Part shown: in pieces, positions 16,276 to 24,621 of the stretch
Position numbering within the stretch: position 1 is the first letter of the stretch
How the letters are laid out: each line of letters opens with the position of its first letter
Assembly (NCBI GenBank): GCA_002408465.1
Contig: DHSM01000008.1
Coordinates: 1 to 64,000, forward strand
From: Firmicutes bacterium UBA5286
Lineage (GTDB): Bacteria; Bacillota; Proteinivoracia; UBA4975
Length of the DNA stretch: 64,000 bases
Reading direction: 5' to 3'
The notes under the pieces: model-generated
What the model was told of the DNA's origin: nothing
What the model saw: only the letters and a program-made list of their open reading frames with translations
Databases searched by the model: none
Translations under genes and position numbers: made by a program

Positions 16276-18897
16276 ATGGAGGTCATTGTCAGCCATGAGG
16301 GCACAGATCTTGACGGACTGGCCGCCATGGTCGCTTGCGCAAAATTACATCCCCAAGCTGTCATGGTCCTTGTTGGCGGTCAAAGTTCGGGGGTTCGCCG
16401 CTTTATTACAGAGCATAAAGGCTATTTGCCCCTCTATCAGGCTGGGCAACTGAAACTGGATAATATCTCCACTTTATACATAGTTGACGCTCAGGAGCCA
16501 CAGCAATTGGGGGAGCTGGCCTGGCTCTGCGACAAGGCTGACACCGTAGTCACCTATGATCATCACCCCCCCTATGACCAGGCCGGTCCAGGCATACGCC
16601 AGCAGGTTGGGGCAGTGACCACCTTTCTCGTTGAACAGCTGAGAGACAAACAACTGCCGGTTTCGCCTTTTGAGGCTACCTTGTTTTTGTTGGGAATTTA
16701 TGAAGACACTCATTGCTTAACCAATCTATCCACTACCCCCAGGGATATGTTGGCTGCGGCCTGGCTGCTGGAGCAGGGAGGGCGATTATCTCAGGTCAGC
16801 GATTACATTAATATCCGCCTTGCCCCCCAGCAGCGTGACCTTCTGGAGGCCTTGCTTGGGGAGGCCCGCATTGAGGCAGTCAATGAGCGCAGTGTCTTAA
16901 TAATGGCCGCCAGCCTGGAACAGTTTGTCAGCGGCTTAGGAGTGCTCACCCTGCATCTGCTTGAGTTGGAGGACTGTGATTTGGCCCTCAGCATTGTTAA
17001 AATGGAAAACCAGGTGCACCTAATCGCTCGCAGCCGGCGGTCTGACCTTAACCTCCTGGATTTGTTTGCACCTTTAGAGGTCAGGGGGCATAGGGGGGCC
17101 GTCACTATGACATTCAAAAATCTCAGCCCTGCCGCCTTGTATGCCAGGGTTATGGAGCTTTTGCGGCAAAGGCTGCCCAAGGGTCAGGTGGCTGGCGATA
17201 TAATGTCTGCACCGGTCAAGACAGTTTTTGAGGAGGCTCCCATTGCCGAAGCCCACCGCCTGTTGTTGCGTTACGGCCATACGGGGTTTCCTGTGGTCAA
17301 CCAGCTTCAGGCGGTAATTGGCATTGTTTCCCGCCGGGATATAGAAAAGGCCATGCGCCATAACCTGGGGCAAGCCCCAGTGCGGAACTATATGACCCGC
17401 AATGTCGTTACGGCGGATGTGCTCGCGTCCCTAGGTGAAGTAACTAGAATCATCGTCCAAAATAATATCGGCCGAGTGCCGGTCCTGGACCGGGGAAGAC
17501 TCGTGGGCATCATCACCCGCTCAGATTTGTTAAAACAGATTTACGGCGCCGGCGTGGCCTCTTCGCACAAATCCCTGTTCAGTTCCGGTGATTACCGGCT
17601 GGCTAAACCCGCTGCCAATCTCACCGATCTGATCAACAGCCGGCTTCCCCAGCGGATACAAGGCATATTGATGCTGCTGGGGCAGATTGCCCAGCAAGAT
17701 GGGTTTATGGTCTATGCAGTGGGCGGTTTTGTTCGTGATTTGCTGCTGGGGCTACCGAATTTCGATTTGGATATAGCAGTGGAAGACAATGCCATAAAAT
17801 TTGCCCGCAAACTTGCGGCAGCCACGGGAGGCAAACTGGTCGCCCATGAGGAGATGGGAACAGCCACTTTAACTCTTACTGATGGGTTCCAGATTGACTT
17901 TGCCACCGCCAGAACAGAATTTTACCAATTCCCTGCAGCCACGCCGGAGGTGGAGCAAACCACCATTAAACATGATTTGTACCGCCGGGATTTTACCATC
18001 AATACTCTCGCCTTTGCCCTTAACAGCAGCAGATTCGGTGAGTTCCTTGACTTTTTTAGCGGCTATAAGGATCTTCAGGCTGGGCTGATCAGGGTGCTGT
18101 ATAACCTGAGTTTTGTTGAGGACCCCACAAGGATATTAAGGGCAATCAGGTTTGCCTGCCGCTATGGTTTTCGCCTGGAAGAAGACACCAGGATATTGCT
18201 GGACAGGGCTTTGGCCGACGATATGTTGGCAAAGACGCCTGCAGCTCGGCTGGGCAGGGAGTTGCGCCAGATGTTTATGGAGCCCAACGTGCCTGCTTTG
18301 CTTAAGATGGCCCGGGAGCTGGGGGTGTTGCCCAGGCTCATCCCCGGTCTGGAATGGAGCAGAGAACTGGAACGGCAGATTATCGCAGCTGCCCGCATCA
18401 GCCAGTGGAGTAAAGAACAGAGCATATTTCCCCAGGGCTGGCTTCTCTATCCCCTGCTTTTGCTCAAGGAAGCGCCAAGAGAGGCTTGGGCGGAATCCTT
18501 AGAGCAGCTTGGCCTCAGGGGCAGCAAGGAACAACAGCTGGTCTGTCAGGTGGCGGAAGAACTTGAACACTTGAGCCGTGCTTTGCAGAATGAGGATTTA
18601 TCCCCAGGGGGCATATTTGATCTTCTCCAACCCCAGCCAACCTTGGCTTTGCTGGCTCTGCTAGCTGCCAATCCAGGAGAAGCAAGGCTTCGCTCCGCGG
18701 TTCTCCTCTACCTGGAAAAACTGGCGGATTTAGAAATAGCAATTGATGGCAACGATTTGCTCCGGTTAGGGGTTGAGGCCGGACCAAGAATAGGCAGGAT
18801 TCTTAAAGCTGTCCACAGGGCAAAACTTGACGGCCGGGTGCAGACCCAAGAAGAAGAGCTGGCCCTGGCTGATCGCTTGCACAAGGAGGGGGAATAG
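16276..18897 (+). CDS. DHH-CBS-tRNA nucleotidyltransferase/polyA polymerase fusion
   Basis: 873 aa. Residues about 1-300 are a DHH/DHHA1 phosphoesterase (SHEGTDLDGLAAMVA and YDHHPPYD). Two CBS repeats follow at about 310-430 (DIMSAPVKTVFEEAP, YMTRNVVTAD). The rest is a class II nucleotidyltransferase with the head motif AVGGFVRDLLLG and catalytic DLDIAVED, plus RNA-binding helices. Such fusions are known as A-adding tRNA nucleotidyltransferases that repair the 3' CCA end. The DHH part may add a nuclease or phosphodiesterase activity, and the CBS pair could sense adenylates. ATG 16276 has GAGGAGG upstream. It heads an operon with a site-2 protease and scpAB. Confidence 0.9.
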   Translation: MEVIVSHEGTDLDGLAAMVACAKLHPQAVMVLVGGQSSGVRRFITEHKGYLPLYQAGQLKLDNISTLYIVDAQEPQQLGELAWLCDKADTVVTYDHHPPYDQAGPGIRQQVGAVTTFLVEQLRDKQLPVSPFEATLFLLGIYEDTHCLTNLSTTPRDMLAAAWLLEQGGRLSQVSDYINIRLAPQQRDLLEALLGEARIEAVNERSVLIMAASLEQFVSGLGVLTLHLLELEDCDLALSIVKMENQVHLIARSRRSDLNLLDLFAPLEVRGHRGAVTMTFKNLSPAALYARVMELLRQRLPKGQVAGDIMSAPVKTVFEEAPIAEAHRLLLRYGHTGFPVVNQLQAVIGIVSRRDIEKAMRHNLGQAPVRNYMTRNVVTADVLASLGEVTRIIVQNNIGRVPVLDRGRLVGIITRSDLLKQIYGAGVASSHKSLFSSGDYRLAKPAANLTDLINSRLPQRIQGILMLLGQIAQQDGFMVYAVGGFVRDLLLGLPNFDLDIAVEDNAIKFARKLAAATGGKLVAHEEMGTATLTLTDGFQIDFATARTEFYQFPAATPEVEQTTIKHDLYRRDFTINTLAFALNSSRFGEFLDFFSGYKDLQAGLIRVLYNLSFVEDPTRILRAIRFACRYGFRLEEDTRILLDRALADDMLAKTPAARLGRELRQMFMEPNVPALLKMARELGVLPRLIPGLEWSRELERQIIAAARISQWSKEQSIFPQGWLLYPLLLLKEAPREAWAESLEQLGLRGSKEQQLVCQVAEELEHLSRALQNEDLSPGGIFDLLQPQPTLALLALLAANPGEARLRSAVLLYLEKLADLEIAIDGNDLLRLGVEAGPRIGRILKAVHRAKLDGRVQTQEEELALADRLHKEGE

Positions 18898-18899
18898 CC

Positions 18900-19565
18900 A
18901 TGTCTTATTTGCAGACTTTTTTTCAGGATCTGTTTTATTGGTTGCCGGCCCTGATAATCGCCATGAGTTTTCATGAATATGCCCATGGCAAGGTTGCGGA
19001 TATGTTGGGGGATCCTACTCCCCGGTATGAAGGGCGGCTGACTTTGAATCCCTTAAAGCATGTGGACCCCATTGGCCTGTTGATGCTACTTATTGTCAAA
19101 TTTGGCTGGGCAAAACCGGTACACGTCAATCCACTGTATTTCAAAGGCGACCGCAGGCGGGGCATGCTCCTGGTGGCATTGGCCGGCCCCGGCATGAATT
19201 TTATTCTGGCAGTGCTGGCCGGCACCGCCTGGGCCCTTAGTGTTGTTGCTTCCCTCAAGTGGGGAACGGCAGGGCATGCAATCCGGTTTTTTGAGTATTT
19301 GATGTTGTATAATGTGTACTTGGGCGTCTTCAACCTGCTGCCCATTCCGCCTTTGGACGGGTCCAAGATTCTGATGAATATACTGCCTTCCCGCTATGCC
19401 GGGTTCTTCTACAAAATTGAACAGTATGGCTTTCTGATATTAATTTTGGTGCTGATGACAGGTTTATACCGGTATTTTCTCACCCCTGTGGCCAATGGAA
19501 TATTCACAGGCATCTTCGCGCTAGCAGGTTTGATTCTGCGCCTATTTCTGGGGGGTGCTGCATGA
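18900..19565 (+). CDS. Site-2-protease family membrane metalloprotease (M50)
   Basis: 221-residue intramembrane zinc protease of the short S2P/SpoIVFB-like class. The zinc motif is HEYAH in SFHEYAHGKVADMLGD (about 24-39), and the second ligand region is FNLLPIPPLDGSKIL. About five hydrophobic segments. It starts 2 nt after the fusion gene and overlaps scpA by 4 nt. The gene is a fixed neighbour of scpA in many Clostridia; the substrate is unknown. Confidence 0.9.
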   Translation: MSYLQTFFQDLFYWLPALIIAMSFHEYAHGKVADMLGDPTPRYEGRLTLNPLKHVDPIGLLMLLIVKFGWAKPVHVNPLYFKGDRRRGMLLVALAGPGMNFILAVLAGTAWALSVVASLKWGTAGHAIRFFEYLMLYNVYLGVFNLLPIPPLDGSKILMNILPSRYAGFFYKIEQYGFLILILVLMTGLYRYFLTPVANGIFTGIFALAGLILRLFLGGAA

Positions 19566-20308
19566 AATCTCAACAACTGTCCCAGGCTGGCTCCAGGCCC
19601 GTTGTCCAGGTCATCTTGCCGGTATTTGAAGGTCCCTTTGATTTGCTGATTTACCTGGTGGAACGGGACAAGCTAGATATTTACAGCATTGCTATTGCGG
19701 ACATTACCAGCAGTTATTTGGAAAACTTAAGCCTGGTTGAATTCGACCCTGAGCTGGCCAGCGATTTTATCTATATGGCCGCCTATTTGCTTGAACTGAA
19801 GTCCCGGTCGCTTCTGCCCCGGGTAGAGCGGGAGCAGCTGGCTGATGAACCTGATCCCCGCCAGGAACTAATCATGCGCCTAGTGGAATACAAGCGCTTT
19901 AAAGAACTGGCGGGGCAATTGGAGACGATGATCACCCTTGAAAACTATGACTATACTCGGCAGCCCACCCTGCCCCTAGAATCCGGCACCCGGACCCTGG
20001 CGCCTTTGTCCCTGGACAATTTGTTTTCCGCCTTTGCCCGTGCCCTGGAAAACAGCCGTGTTGAAGTCCGCAAACTGGCGGTTAATGGTGTTCCCATTGA
20101 GGAAAAACTGGGGGATCTAAGAAAAAGACTGGCTGCAGGTTCTGCAGGCTTTGCTGAATTGACCCGGGGGCAGGGATTGCAGGAAATTATCGTGACCTTT
20201 TTGGCGGTCTTGGAACTGGTGCGGCTGGGGGAAGCTGTAGTCTTTCAGGAGAAGGTATTTGCACCTATTATTATTGAATCAGCAGCAAAGGATGGTCGGG
20301 ATGCATGA
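19562..20308 (+). CDS. scpA: Segregation and condensation protein A
   Basis: Kleisin subunit, 248 aa, that bridges SMC heads with ScpB in chromosome condensation. The N-terminal motif VFEGPFDLLIYLVERDKLDI and the central YLLELKSRSLLP are diagnostic; the C-terminal winged helix ends in VFAPIIIES. ATG 19562 overlaps the protease stop (ATGA), and the gene's end overlaps scpB by 8 nt. Confidence 0.93.
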   Translation: MKSQQLSQAGSRPVVQVILPVFEGPFDLLIYLVERDKLDIYSIAIADITSSYLENLSLVEFDPELASDFIYMAAYLLELKSRSLLPRVEREQLADEPDPRQELIMRLVEYKRFKELAGQLETMITLENYDYTRQPTLPLESGTRTLAPLSLDNLFSAFARALENSRVEVRKLAVNGVPIEEKLGDLRKRLAAGSAGFAELTRGQGLQEIIVTFLAVLELVRLGEAVVFQEKVFAPIIIESAAKDGRDA

Positions 20309-20801
20309 TTATAATTCAATAGCCGCTTTGGAGGCGGTTTTGTTTGCCAGCGGCGATGCAGTTGCTCTGGACAAACTCTGCTGGGTTTTCGAGGTGACAG
20401 AGCTGCAGCTCAGTCAGTGGCTGGACCAGCTGGAAACAGATTTAGCCGGCAGGGGCATTCGCCTCATTCGCTCTGAAGGGGCAGTGCAGATGGCTGTTGA
20501 CAGGAAATATAATGCTTATATAGAGCGCCTGACAGATGACCTCAGGCCCAGCCGCTTGTCCGCTCCTACCCTGGAAACTCTGGCCATTATTGCCTACCGT
20601 CAGCCTGTAACGCGGCCCGAGATTGAAGATGTTCGCGGGGTCAAGGTGGAAAAGGCCCTGAACACCTTGTTAGCCTATGACATGATTACTGAAGTTGGCA
20701 GGCGGGAGACCACCGGTCGGCCAATTCTATACGGCACCACTGAAGAATTCCTGCGCCATTTTGGCATCCGGGATTTGTCAGAGTTGCCCGAACTGAAATA
20801 A
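20301..20801 (+). CDS. scpB: Segregation and condensation protein B
   Basis: Winged-helix partner of ScpA in the SMC complex, 166 aa. The family core is visible: ALEAVLFASGDAV near the start, LSAPTLETLAIIAYRQPVTR in the middle, then EIEDVRGVKVEKAL and TTGRPILYGTTEEFLRHFG. ATG 20301 inside the end of scpA is chosen because the product then begins as expected. A terminator follows directly. Confidence 0.93.
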   Translation: MHDYNSIAALEAVLFASGDAVALDKLCWVFEVTELQLSQWLDQLETDLAGRGIRLIRSEGAVQMAVDRKYNAYIERLTDDLRPSRLSAPTLETLAIIAYRQPVTRPEIEDVRGVKVEKALNTLLAYDMITEVGRRETTGRPILYGTTEEFLRHFGIRDLSELPELK

Positions 20802-20822
20802 CAGCCTCAGGGCTGTTTTTAA
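20802..20822 (+). terminator. Terminator of the scpAB operon
   Basis: ACAGCC / GGCTGT with a short loop followed by TTTTTAATTTT, directly after the scpB stop. Confidence 0.75.
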
Positions 20823-20841
20823 TTTTGCCCTCGGCGAACAG

Positions 20842-20870
20842 GCATTTCTGAATTCCTGTTGGACATACTA
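20842..20870 (+). promoter_or_regulatory. Candidate sigma-F-like promoter of DUF2953-ytfJ
   Basis: GCATT (20842-20846), a 14-nt spacer and GGACATACTA (20861-20870) match the sigma-F pattern with one deviation in each box. ytfJ is forespore-expressed in B. subtilis. Motif reading only. Confidence 0.35.
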
Positions 20871-20888
20871 ATTTTGTGGTGAGGTCTG

Positions 20889-21599
20889 ATGCTGTATGGT
20901 TTCCTGACGGTGTTGGGGATTATTTTAATCTTATTTTTCCTGCCCGTTCGCTTGTGGCTGGATTACAGGCACAGAGGGAAGACTGAAGACAGTTTGCTGG
21001 TGCAGTTCAGCATGCTCGCGGGGCTGATTAACTACTCGGTGGAGGTGCCGGTAATCAGCACCTCTGACAGAGGCCTGGCCCTGGGAGCGAAAACCGCAAG
21101 CAAAAATAAACGCATAAAGCTTTCCATTCCCTCCCCGGATAAGTTTGGCCAGTACTGGCGGCAGTATAATGAGCTGCGGCGTTCCCTGAAAAGGATTATC
21201 CGGTCTTTCCGCAACAATCTCAGGGTCCGGACTTTCGTATGGCAGACAGAATTAGGCATGGCAGACAGCGACCGCCTGGCCATTCTCACCGGCAGTCTCT
21301 GGGCAGTAAAAGGCATGGTCTGTGCAGGTCTTCACTGCTTGTTTACTTTCTCCGCTCCGCCGGTAATCAGAGTTTTCCCCCGCTTCAACCGCAACTGTTT
21401 TCGCATGGCCTTTTCTTGCATATTGGAATTTCCCCTGGGCTATGCTATAATTACAGCCTTTTTAGTCGGATACCAGGCCATTAAACTTAAACTGAAAAGA
21501 AGGGGTGAAAAAATTGACAGAACATCCAATTCAGGGTCTGATGAAGACAGCCATGGAAAGTATCAGGGAAATGGTAGATGTGAATACAGTAATCGGTGA
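20889..21599 (+). CDS. DUF2953 protein
   Basis: 236 aa. N-terminal membrane helix (FLTVLGIILILFFLPVRLW), a basic middle region, and a hydrophobic C-terminal segment (FPLGYAIITAFLVGYQAIK). The family is found beside ytfJ in spore formers; its function is unknown. ATG 20889 with GTGAGG upstream. Its last 86 nt overlap ytfJ in another frame, so the final tail (EKIDRTSNSGSDEDSHG...) is dictated by the ytfJ coding sequence and may be dispensable. Confidence 0.75.
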   Translation: MLYGFLTVLGIILILFFLPVRLWLDYRHRGKTEDSLLVQFSMLAGLINYSVEVPVISTSDRGLALGAKTASKNKRIKLSIPSPDKFGQYWRQYNELRRSLKRIIRSFRNNLRVRTFVWQTELGMADSDRLAILTGSLWAVKGMVCAGLHCLFTFSAPPVIRVFPRFNRNCFRMAFSCILEFPLGYAIITAFLVGYQAIKLKLKRRGEKIDRTSNSGSDEDSHGKYQGNGRCEYSNR

Positions 21600-21987
21600 T
21601 GCAGTGGAGGCCCCCGATGGCAGTGTTATTATTCCAGTGTCCCGGGTGGGTTTGGGTTTTGCCGCAGGGGGCAGCGAATTTGGCGTTCCCAAAGAGACTG
21701 ACCTCCCCTTTGGGGGCGGCAGCGGCGCCGGAGTTTCTGTGCAGCCCGTTGGCTTCCTGGTGGTTGGCCAGGGAGCGGTGCGTCTGTTGCCCGTCAGCCA
21801 GGGGGCCATTTTTGACCGGTTGGTGGACCTAGTGCCCCAGCTGGTGGAAAAAATGCAGGAGACATTCAGCAATGGCAACGGCGCCCATGACAGCCGGCAA
21901 AACTTGCTGAACAGGCAACAGCAGCTGGAAAGACAAGTAGCCGAACTCCAAAATCAAATAAAGCAAAGAACCAATCCCCCCTTATAA
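21514..21987 (+). CDS. ytfJ: Spore protein YtfJ
   Basis: 157-residue member of the YtfJ (GerW) family, needed in bacilli for normal spore germination with certain nutrients. The start MTEHPIQGLMKTAMES matches the B. subtilis protein, which decides for TTG 21514 (AAGGGGTG eight bases upstream) over GTG 21505. The core IIPVSRVGLGFAAGGSEFG and a glycine-rich GGGSGAGVSVQPVGFLVV are typical; a short coiled C terminus follows. It overlaps DUF2953 and ends inside a terminator hairpin. Confidence 0.88.
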   Translation: MTEHPIQGLMKTAMESIREMVDVNTVIGDAVEAPDGSVIIPVSRVGLGFAAGGSEFGVPKETDLPFGGGSGAGVSVQPVGFLVVGQGAVRLLPVSQGAIFDRLVDLVPQLVEKMQETFSNGNGAHDSRQNLLNRQQQLERQVAELQNQIKQRTNPPL

Positions 21988-22000
21988 GGGGATTTTCTTT
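21974..22000 (+). terminator. Terminator after ytfJ
   Basis: ATCCCC / GGGGAT stem with palindromic centre CCCCTTATAAGGGG, followed by TTTTCTTTT. It overlaps the last codons of ytfJ. Confidence 0.75.
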
Positions 22001-22009
22001 TGCCTGTCT

Positions 22010-22039
22010 TCATAATCCCTTTGCCTCGGTGAATATAAT
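22010..22039 (+). promoter_or_regulatory. Candidate sigma-E promoter of dacB-spmA-spmB
   Basis: TCATAAT (22010-22016), a 15-nt spacer and AATATAAT (22032-22039) resemble sigma-E boxes (KMATATT and CATACAMT; six of seven and six of eight). The dacB operon is sigma-E dependent in B. subtilis. The -10 also reads as a sigma-A TATAAT, so the assignment is tentative. Confidence 0.4.
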
Positions 22040-22057
22040 TACCCGGGGGAGGAAGAT

Positions 22058-23194
22058 ATGAAAAACATAATAATTGCCTTGGTAATTTTGCTCTTGTTTC
22101 CAATGGCGGCTTTTGCCCAGGCTGACCCCGTCAGGGAGCCGGAATCTATCAGCGCAGCCTCTGCAATTCTGATCGAGACTGGTTCCGGGCGGGTGCTGTA
22201 TGAGCACAATGCCCATCAGGAACGGCCCATTGCCAGCACCACAAAGATAATGACGGCACTGGTGGCCACAGAACTGAGCAGACCTGAAGAAGTCCTCAGT
22301 GTGCAAGCTGACTGTGTCAAGATAGAGGGCACTTCTCTGTATTTAGATGAGAATGAACAGCTGACCATGCTTGACATGCTCTATGGACTGATATTGCGGT
22401 CTGGCAATGACGCAGCCGCCGCCATCGCTAAATATGTAGGCGGGGATATCAGCCATTTTGTCAGCCTCATGAATCAGCGGGCTTGGCAACTGGGGATGTA
22501 TAATACCAGCTTTGGCAACCCCCATGGCCTTGATAATAGCCAGCACTACAGCACTGCTCATGATATGGCCTTGCTGGGGGCAGCGTTTTTAAAAATTCCC
22601 CTGCTCCGGCAGATATGTATTGCTGAAGAATATATTTCCCGGGAACTGACCAGCGGCCGAGTAAGACTGTTTATCAACAATAACAAGCTTTTGGCCCGAG
22701 ATCCCAGGGCCTGCGGCATCAAAATCGGCTGGACGGAAAAGGCCGGCCGCTGTCTGGTGGCGGCGGCCAGGGCGGGGGAAATGGAGCTGGTGGCAGTGGT
22801 TTTGGCTGCGCCGGATCTGTACACCGACGTAAGCAAGCTCTTTGATTATGGCTTTAGCAGCTTGAGCATTCAGGAGCTGGTCCCCCAGGGCAAAGTAATG
22901 GCAGTATTGCCCGTTGACCAGGGAGAGGCCCAGCGGGTAGCTGTGGCATCCGCCGGGCCCGTCCGCTACCCGGTTTTTCCCGGGGAGACCCTGTCCTTTA
23001 CCACCCAGGTGCAGGTGCCGGCAAAGTTGAGTGCGCCAGTGCGAAGCGGTCAGCCGGTAGGCACGGCCCTGGTCAGGGTGGATGGCGGCTGGACAGCAGA
23101 GATTGAGTTGGTAGCTGTTTCCGCTGTTGAGAAAAAAGCTGGAATAGCAACCCGTCTATTCGAGCTGGTGAGGGGATGGTGGCATGATCAATAA
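22058..23194 (+). CDS. dacB: D-alanyl-D-alanine carboxypeptidase DacB with altered KTG motif
   Basis: Sporulation DD-carboxypeptidase homologue, 378 aa, that in B. subtilis lowers cortex cross-linking from the mother-cell side. Signal peptide 1-20 (AFA/QA). The catalytic motifs S60-T-T-K63 and S115-G-N117 are present. The third motif reads K222-I-G224 (codons AAA ATC GGC) instead of KTG, within CGIKIGWTEKAG. Because the Thr or Ser of that motif normally contacts substrate and beta-lactam, activity or penicillin binding may differ. ATG 22058 follows GGGGAGGAAG. It overlaps spmA by 11 nt, the classical dacB-spmA-spmB order. Confidence 0.88.
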   Translation: MKNIIIALVILLLFPMAAFAQADPVREPESISAASAILIETGSGRVLYEHNAHQERPIASTTKIMTALVATELSRPEEVLSVQADCVKIEGTSLYLDENEQLTMLDMLYGLILRSGNDAAAAIAKYVGGDISHFVSLMNQRAWQLGMYNTSFGNPHGLDNSQHYSTAHDMALLGAAFLKIPLLRQICIAEEYISRELTSGRVRLFINNNKLLARDPRACGIKIGWTEKAGRCLVAAARAGEMELVAVVLAAPDLYTDVSKLFDYGFSSLSIQELVPQGKVMAVLPVDQGEAQRVAVASAGPVRYPVFPGETLSFTTQVQVPAKLSAPVRSGQPVGTALVRVDGGWTAEIELVAVSAVEKKAGIATRLFELVRGWWHDQ

Positions 23195-23780
23195 ATTTTG
23201 GCTTTTTTTTATCATATTCGGCATGATCGTAGCGGCCGCTACCGGCAATATGGGCAAGCTTACTCAAGTAATCCTCGACAGCGCCCAGCGGGGGGTGAGC
23301 ATATCCCTGGGCCTGGTGGCAATACTGACGTTTTGGCTGGGCATGATGAAAATTATCGAAAGGTCGGGGCTCACGAGTATTCTGGTCAGGGCACTGCGGC
23401 CGGTGGCAAAATTTCTTTTTCCCTCTGTGCCCCTGGACCATCCGGCAATGAGTTCAATTCTTATGACTATGAGCGCCGACATGCTGGGCATGGGCAGCGC
23501 TGCCACCCCTATTGGCCTTCAGGCTATGAAGCAATTGCAGGAGCTTAATCCCGACAAGGAAACGGCCTCGCCGGCTATGTGCACATTTTTGGCCATGAAC
23601 ACATCCAGCATTACCTTTATTCCCACCACAATCATTGCCCTGCGGGCCGCTTCAGGTTCCCTGAATCCAACGATGATCATCCCCACGGCTTTGGTGGCTA
23701 CCTGCGCCTCCTTTTTCGCCGCCATCAGTCTTGACCGCTTCTTCCGCTATCTCCAGACCAGGCGGGGCAATAATGACTGA
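23184..23780 (+). CDS. spmA: Spore maturation protein A
   Basis: 198-residue integral membrane protein of the SpmA/SpmB pair required for full spore core dehydration. Five or more hydrophobic segments; conserved stretches include FGMIVAAATGNMGKLT, GMGSAATPIGLQAMKQLQ and FLAMNTSSITFIPTT. ATG 23184 lies inside the end of dacB. The stop overlaps the spmB start region by 8 nt. Confidence 0.93.
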   Translation: MINKFWLFFIIFGMIVAAATGNMGKLTQVILDSAQRGVSISLGLVAILTFWLGMMKIIERSGLTSILVRALRPVAKFLFPSVPLDHPAMSSILMTMSADMLGMGSAATPIGLQAMKQLQELNPDKETASPAMCTFLAMNTSSITFIPTTIIALRAASGSLNPTMIIPTALVATCASFFAAISLDRFFRYLQTRRGNND

Positions 23781-24306
23781 GATCATGAACGCAGTGTCAG
23801 CTTGGGCAATTCCTGTCCTGGTGGTTGTGGTAGTGGCCTATGCTGCCTGGAAGCGGATTCCAGTCTTTGAGACCTTTGTTGAGGGGGGCAAGGAGGGATT
23901 TGCCATCGCTATTAACCTCATCCCATACATGGTCGCCATGCTGGTTGGCTTAGGGATTTTTCGGGAATCCGGGGCCTTTGACCTCTTCGTCCAGCTGCTG
24001 AAACCCATTACCAGCCTGGCGGGAATTCCCGGGGAAGTCCTGCCCCTGGCAATCATGCGTCCCATTTCCGGCAACGGGGCTTTAGCCATTGTGGCTGAAA
24101 CCATGCAGCGCTATGGACCCGACTCCCTGATTAGTCTAATCGCCTGCACCATGCAGGGCAGCACCGACACCACATTTTATATTCTGACGGTGTACTTCGG
24201 TTCTGTGGGCGTCCGCAATGCCCGCTATTCCCTAAAGGTAGGCCTGCTGGCGGATATTACCGGGTTTATTGTATCGGTGCTGATTTGCAACCTGATATTT
24301 GGGTAG
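23773..24306 (+). CDS. spmB: Spore maturation protein B
   Basis: 177 aa, nucleoside-recognition-fold membrane protein partnering SpmA. Landmarks are FVEGGKEGFAIAINLIPYMVAMLVG, PITSLAGIPGEVLPLAIMRPISG and MQGSTDTTFYILTVYFGSVG. ATG 23773 was chosen as the start nearest to the family start and overlapping the spmA stop. It closes the cortex/dehydration operon. Confidence 0.93.
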   Translation: MTEIMNAVSAWAIPVLVVVVVAYAAWKRIPVFETFVEGGKEGFAIAINLIPYMVAMLVGLGIFRESGAFDLFVQLLKPITSLAGIPGEVLPLAIMRPISGNGALAIVAETMQRYGPDSLISLIACTMQGSTDTTFYILTVYFGSVGVRNARYSLKVGLLADITGFIVSVLICNLIFG

Positions 24307-24319
24307 ACCGCCAGGAAGT

Positions 24320-24347
24320 TTGCTAAAGCTTGGAAATTTGGTATAAT
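24320..24347 (+). promoter_or_regulatory. Sigma-A-type promoter upstream of the NiCo riboswitch
   Basis: TTGCTA (24320-24325), a 16-nt spacer and TATAAT (24342-24347) with an extended TGG in front. It lies just after spmB and would start a leader of about 265 nt for the metal exporter. A second promoter closer to the aptamer cannot be excluded. Confidence 0.55.
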
Positions 24348-24461
24348 CGAATGACAATATGTATTGACTCTGCCCTGCTTCTCTTGGTCTGACCAGGAGC
24401 CAGCTGGGATTTTGGCGCATATGTTATTATTGGACCACTTAAGCACAATCAAAGATTAAAT

Positions 24462-24575
24462 CTGAGCAGGCGATGAACCCCTTTGGTTCATGGGGCCGGG
24501 CCGCATTGGCTGCGGCAGCAGATGTCCGAATGGCACATCTGTGGGACAGTAAATGTTTCCATAGGTGTGCTTTTT
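24462..24575 (+). promoter_or_regulatory. NiCo (czcD) riboswitch with transcription terminator
   Basis: The aptamer at 24462-24550 carries the class signatures in order: CTGAGCAGGCGATGAACC, GGTTCATGGGGCCGGGCCGC, GCGGCAGCAGATGT and ACATCTGTGGGACAGT. These are the invariant GCAGG, CCGGGC, GCAGC-like and GGGACAG modules of the Ni/Co-sensing four-way junction. The expression platform is an 11-bp terminator, CACATCTGTGG (24534-24544) with CCATAGGTGTG (24559-24569) and CTTTTT. It takes over the last aptamer stem, so metal binding should prevent termination and switch the exporter on. Confidence 0.9.
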
Positions 24576-24621
24576 CATATCTTCCAGGGGGTTAATCCAC
24601 AACAACCGTTAGGAGGCAGAT

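Noticed and set aside
24462..24575. yybP-ykoY manganese riboswitch
   Set aside because: The conserved modules match the NiCo aptamer in order; the manganese-class signatures are absent.
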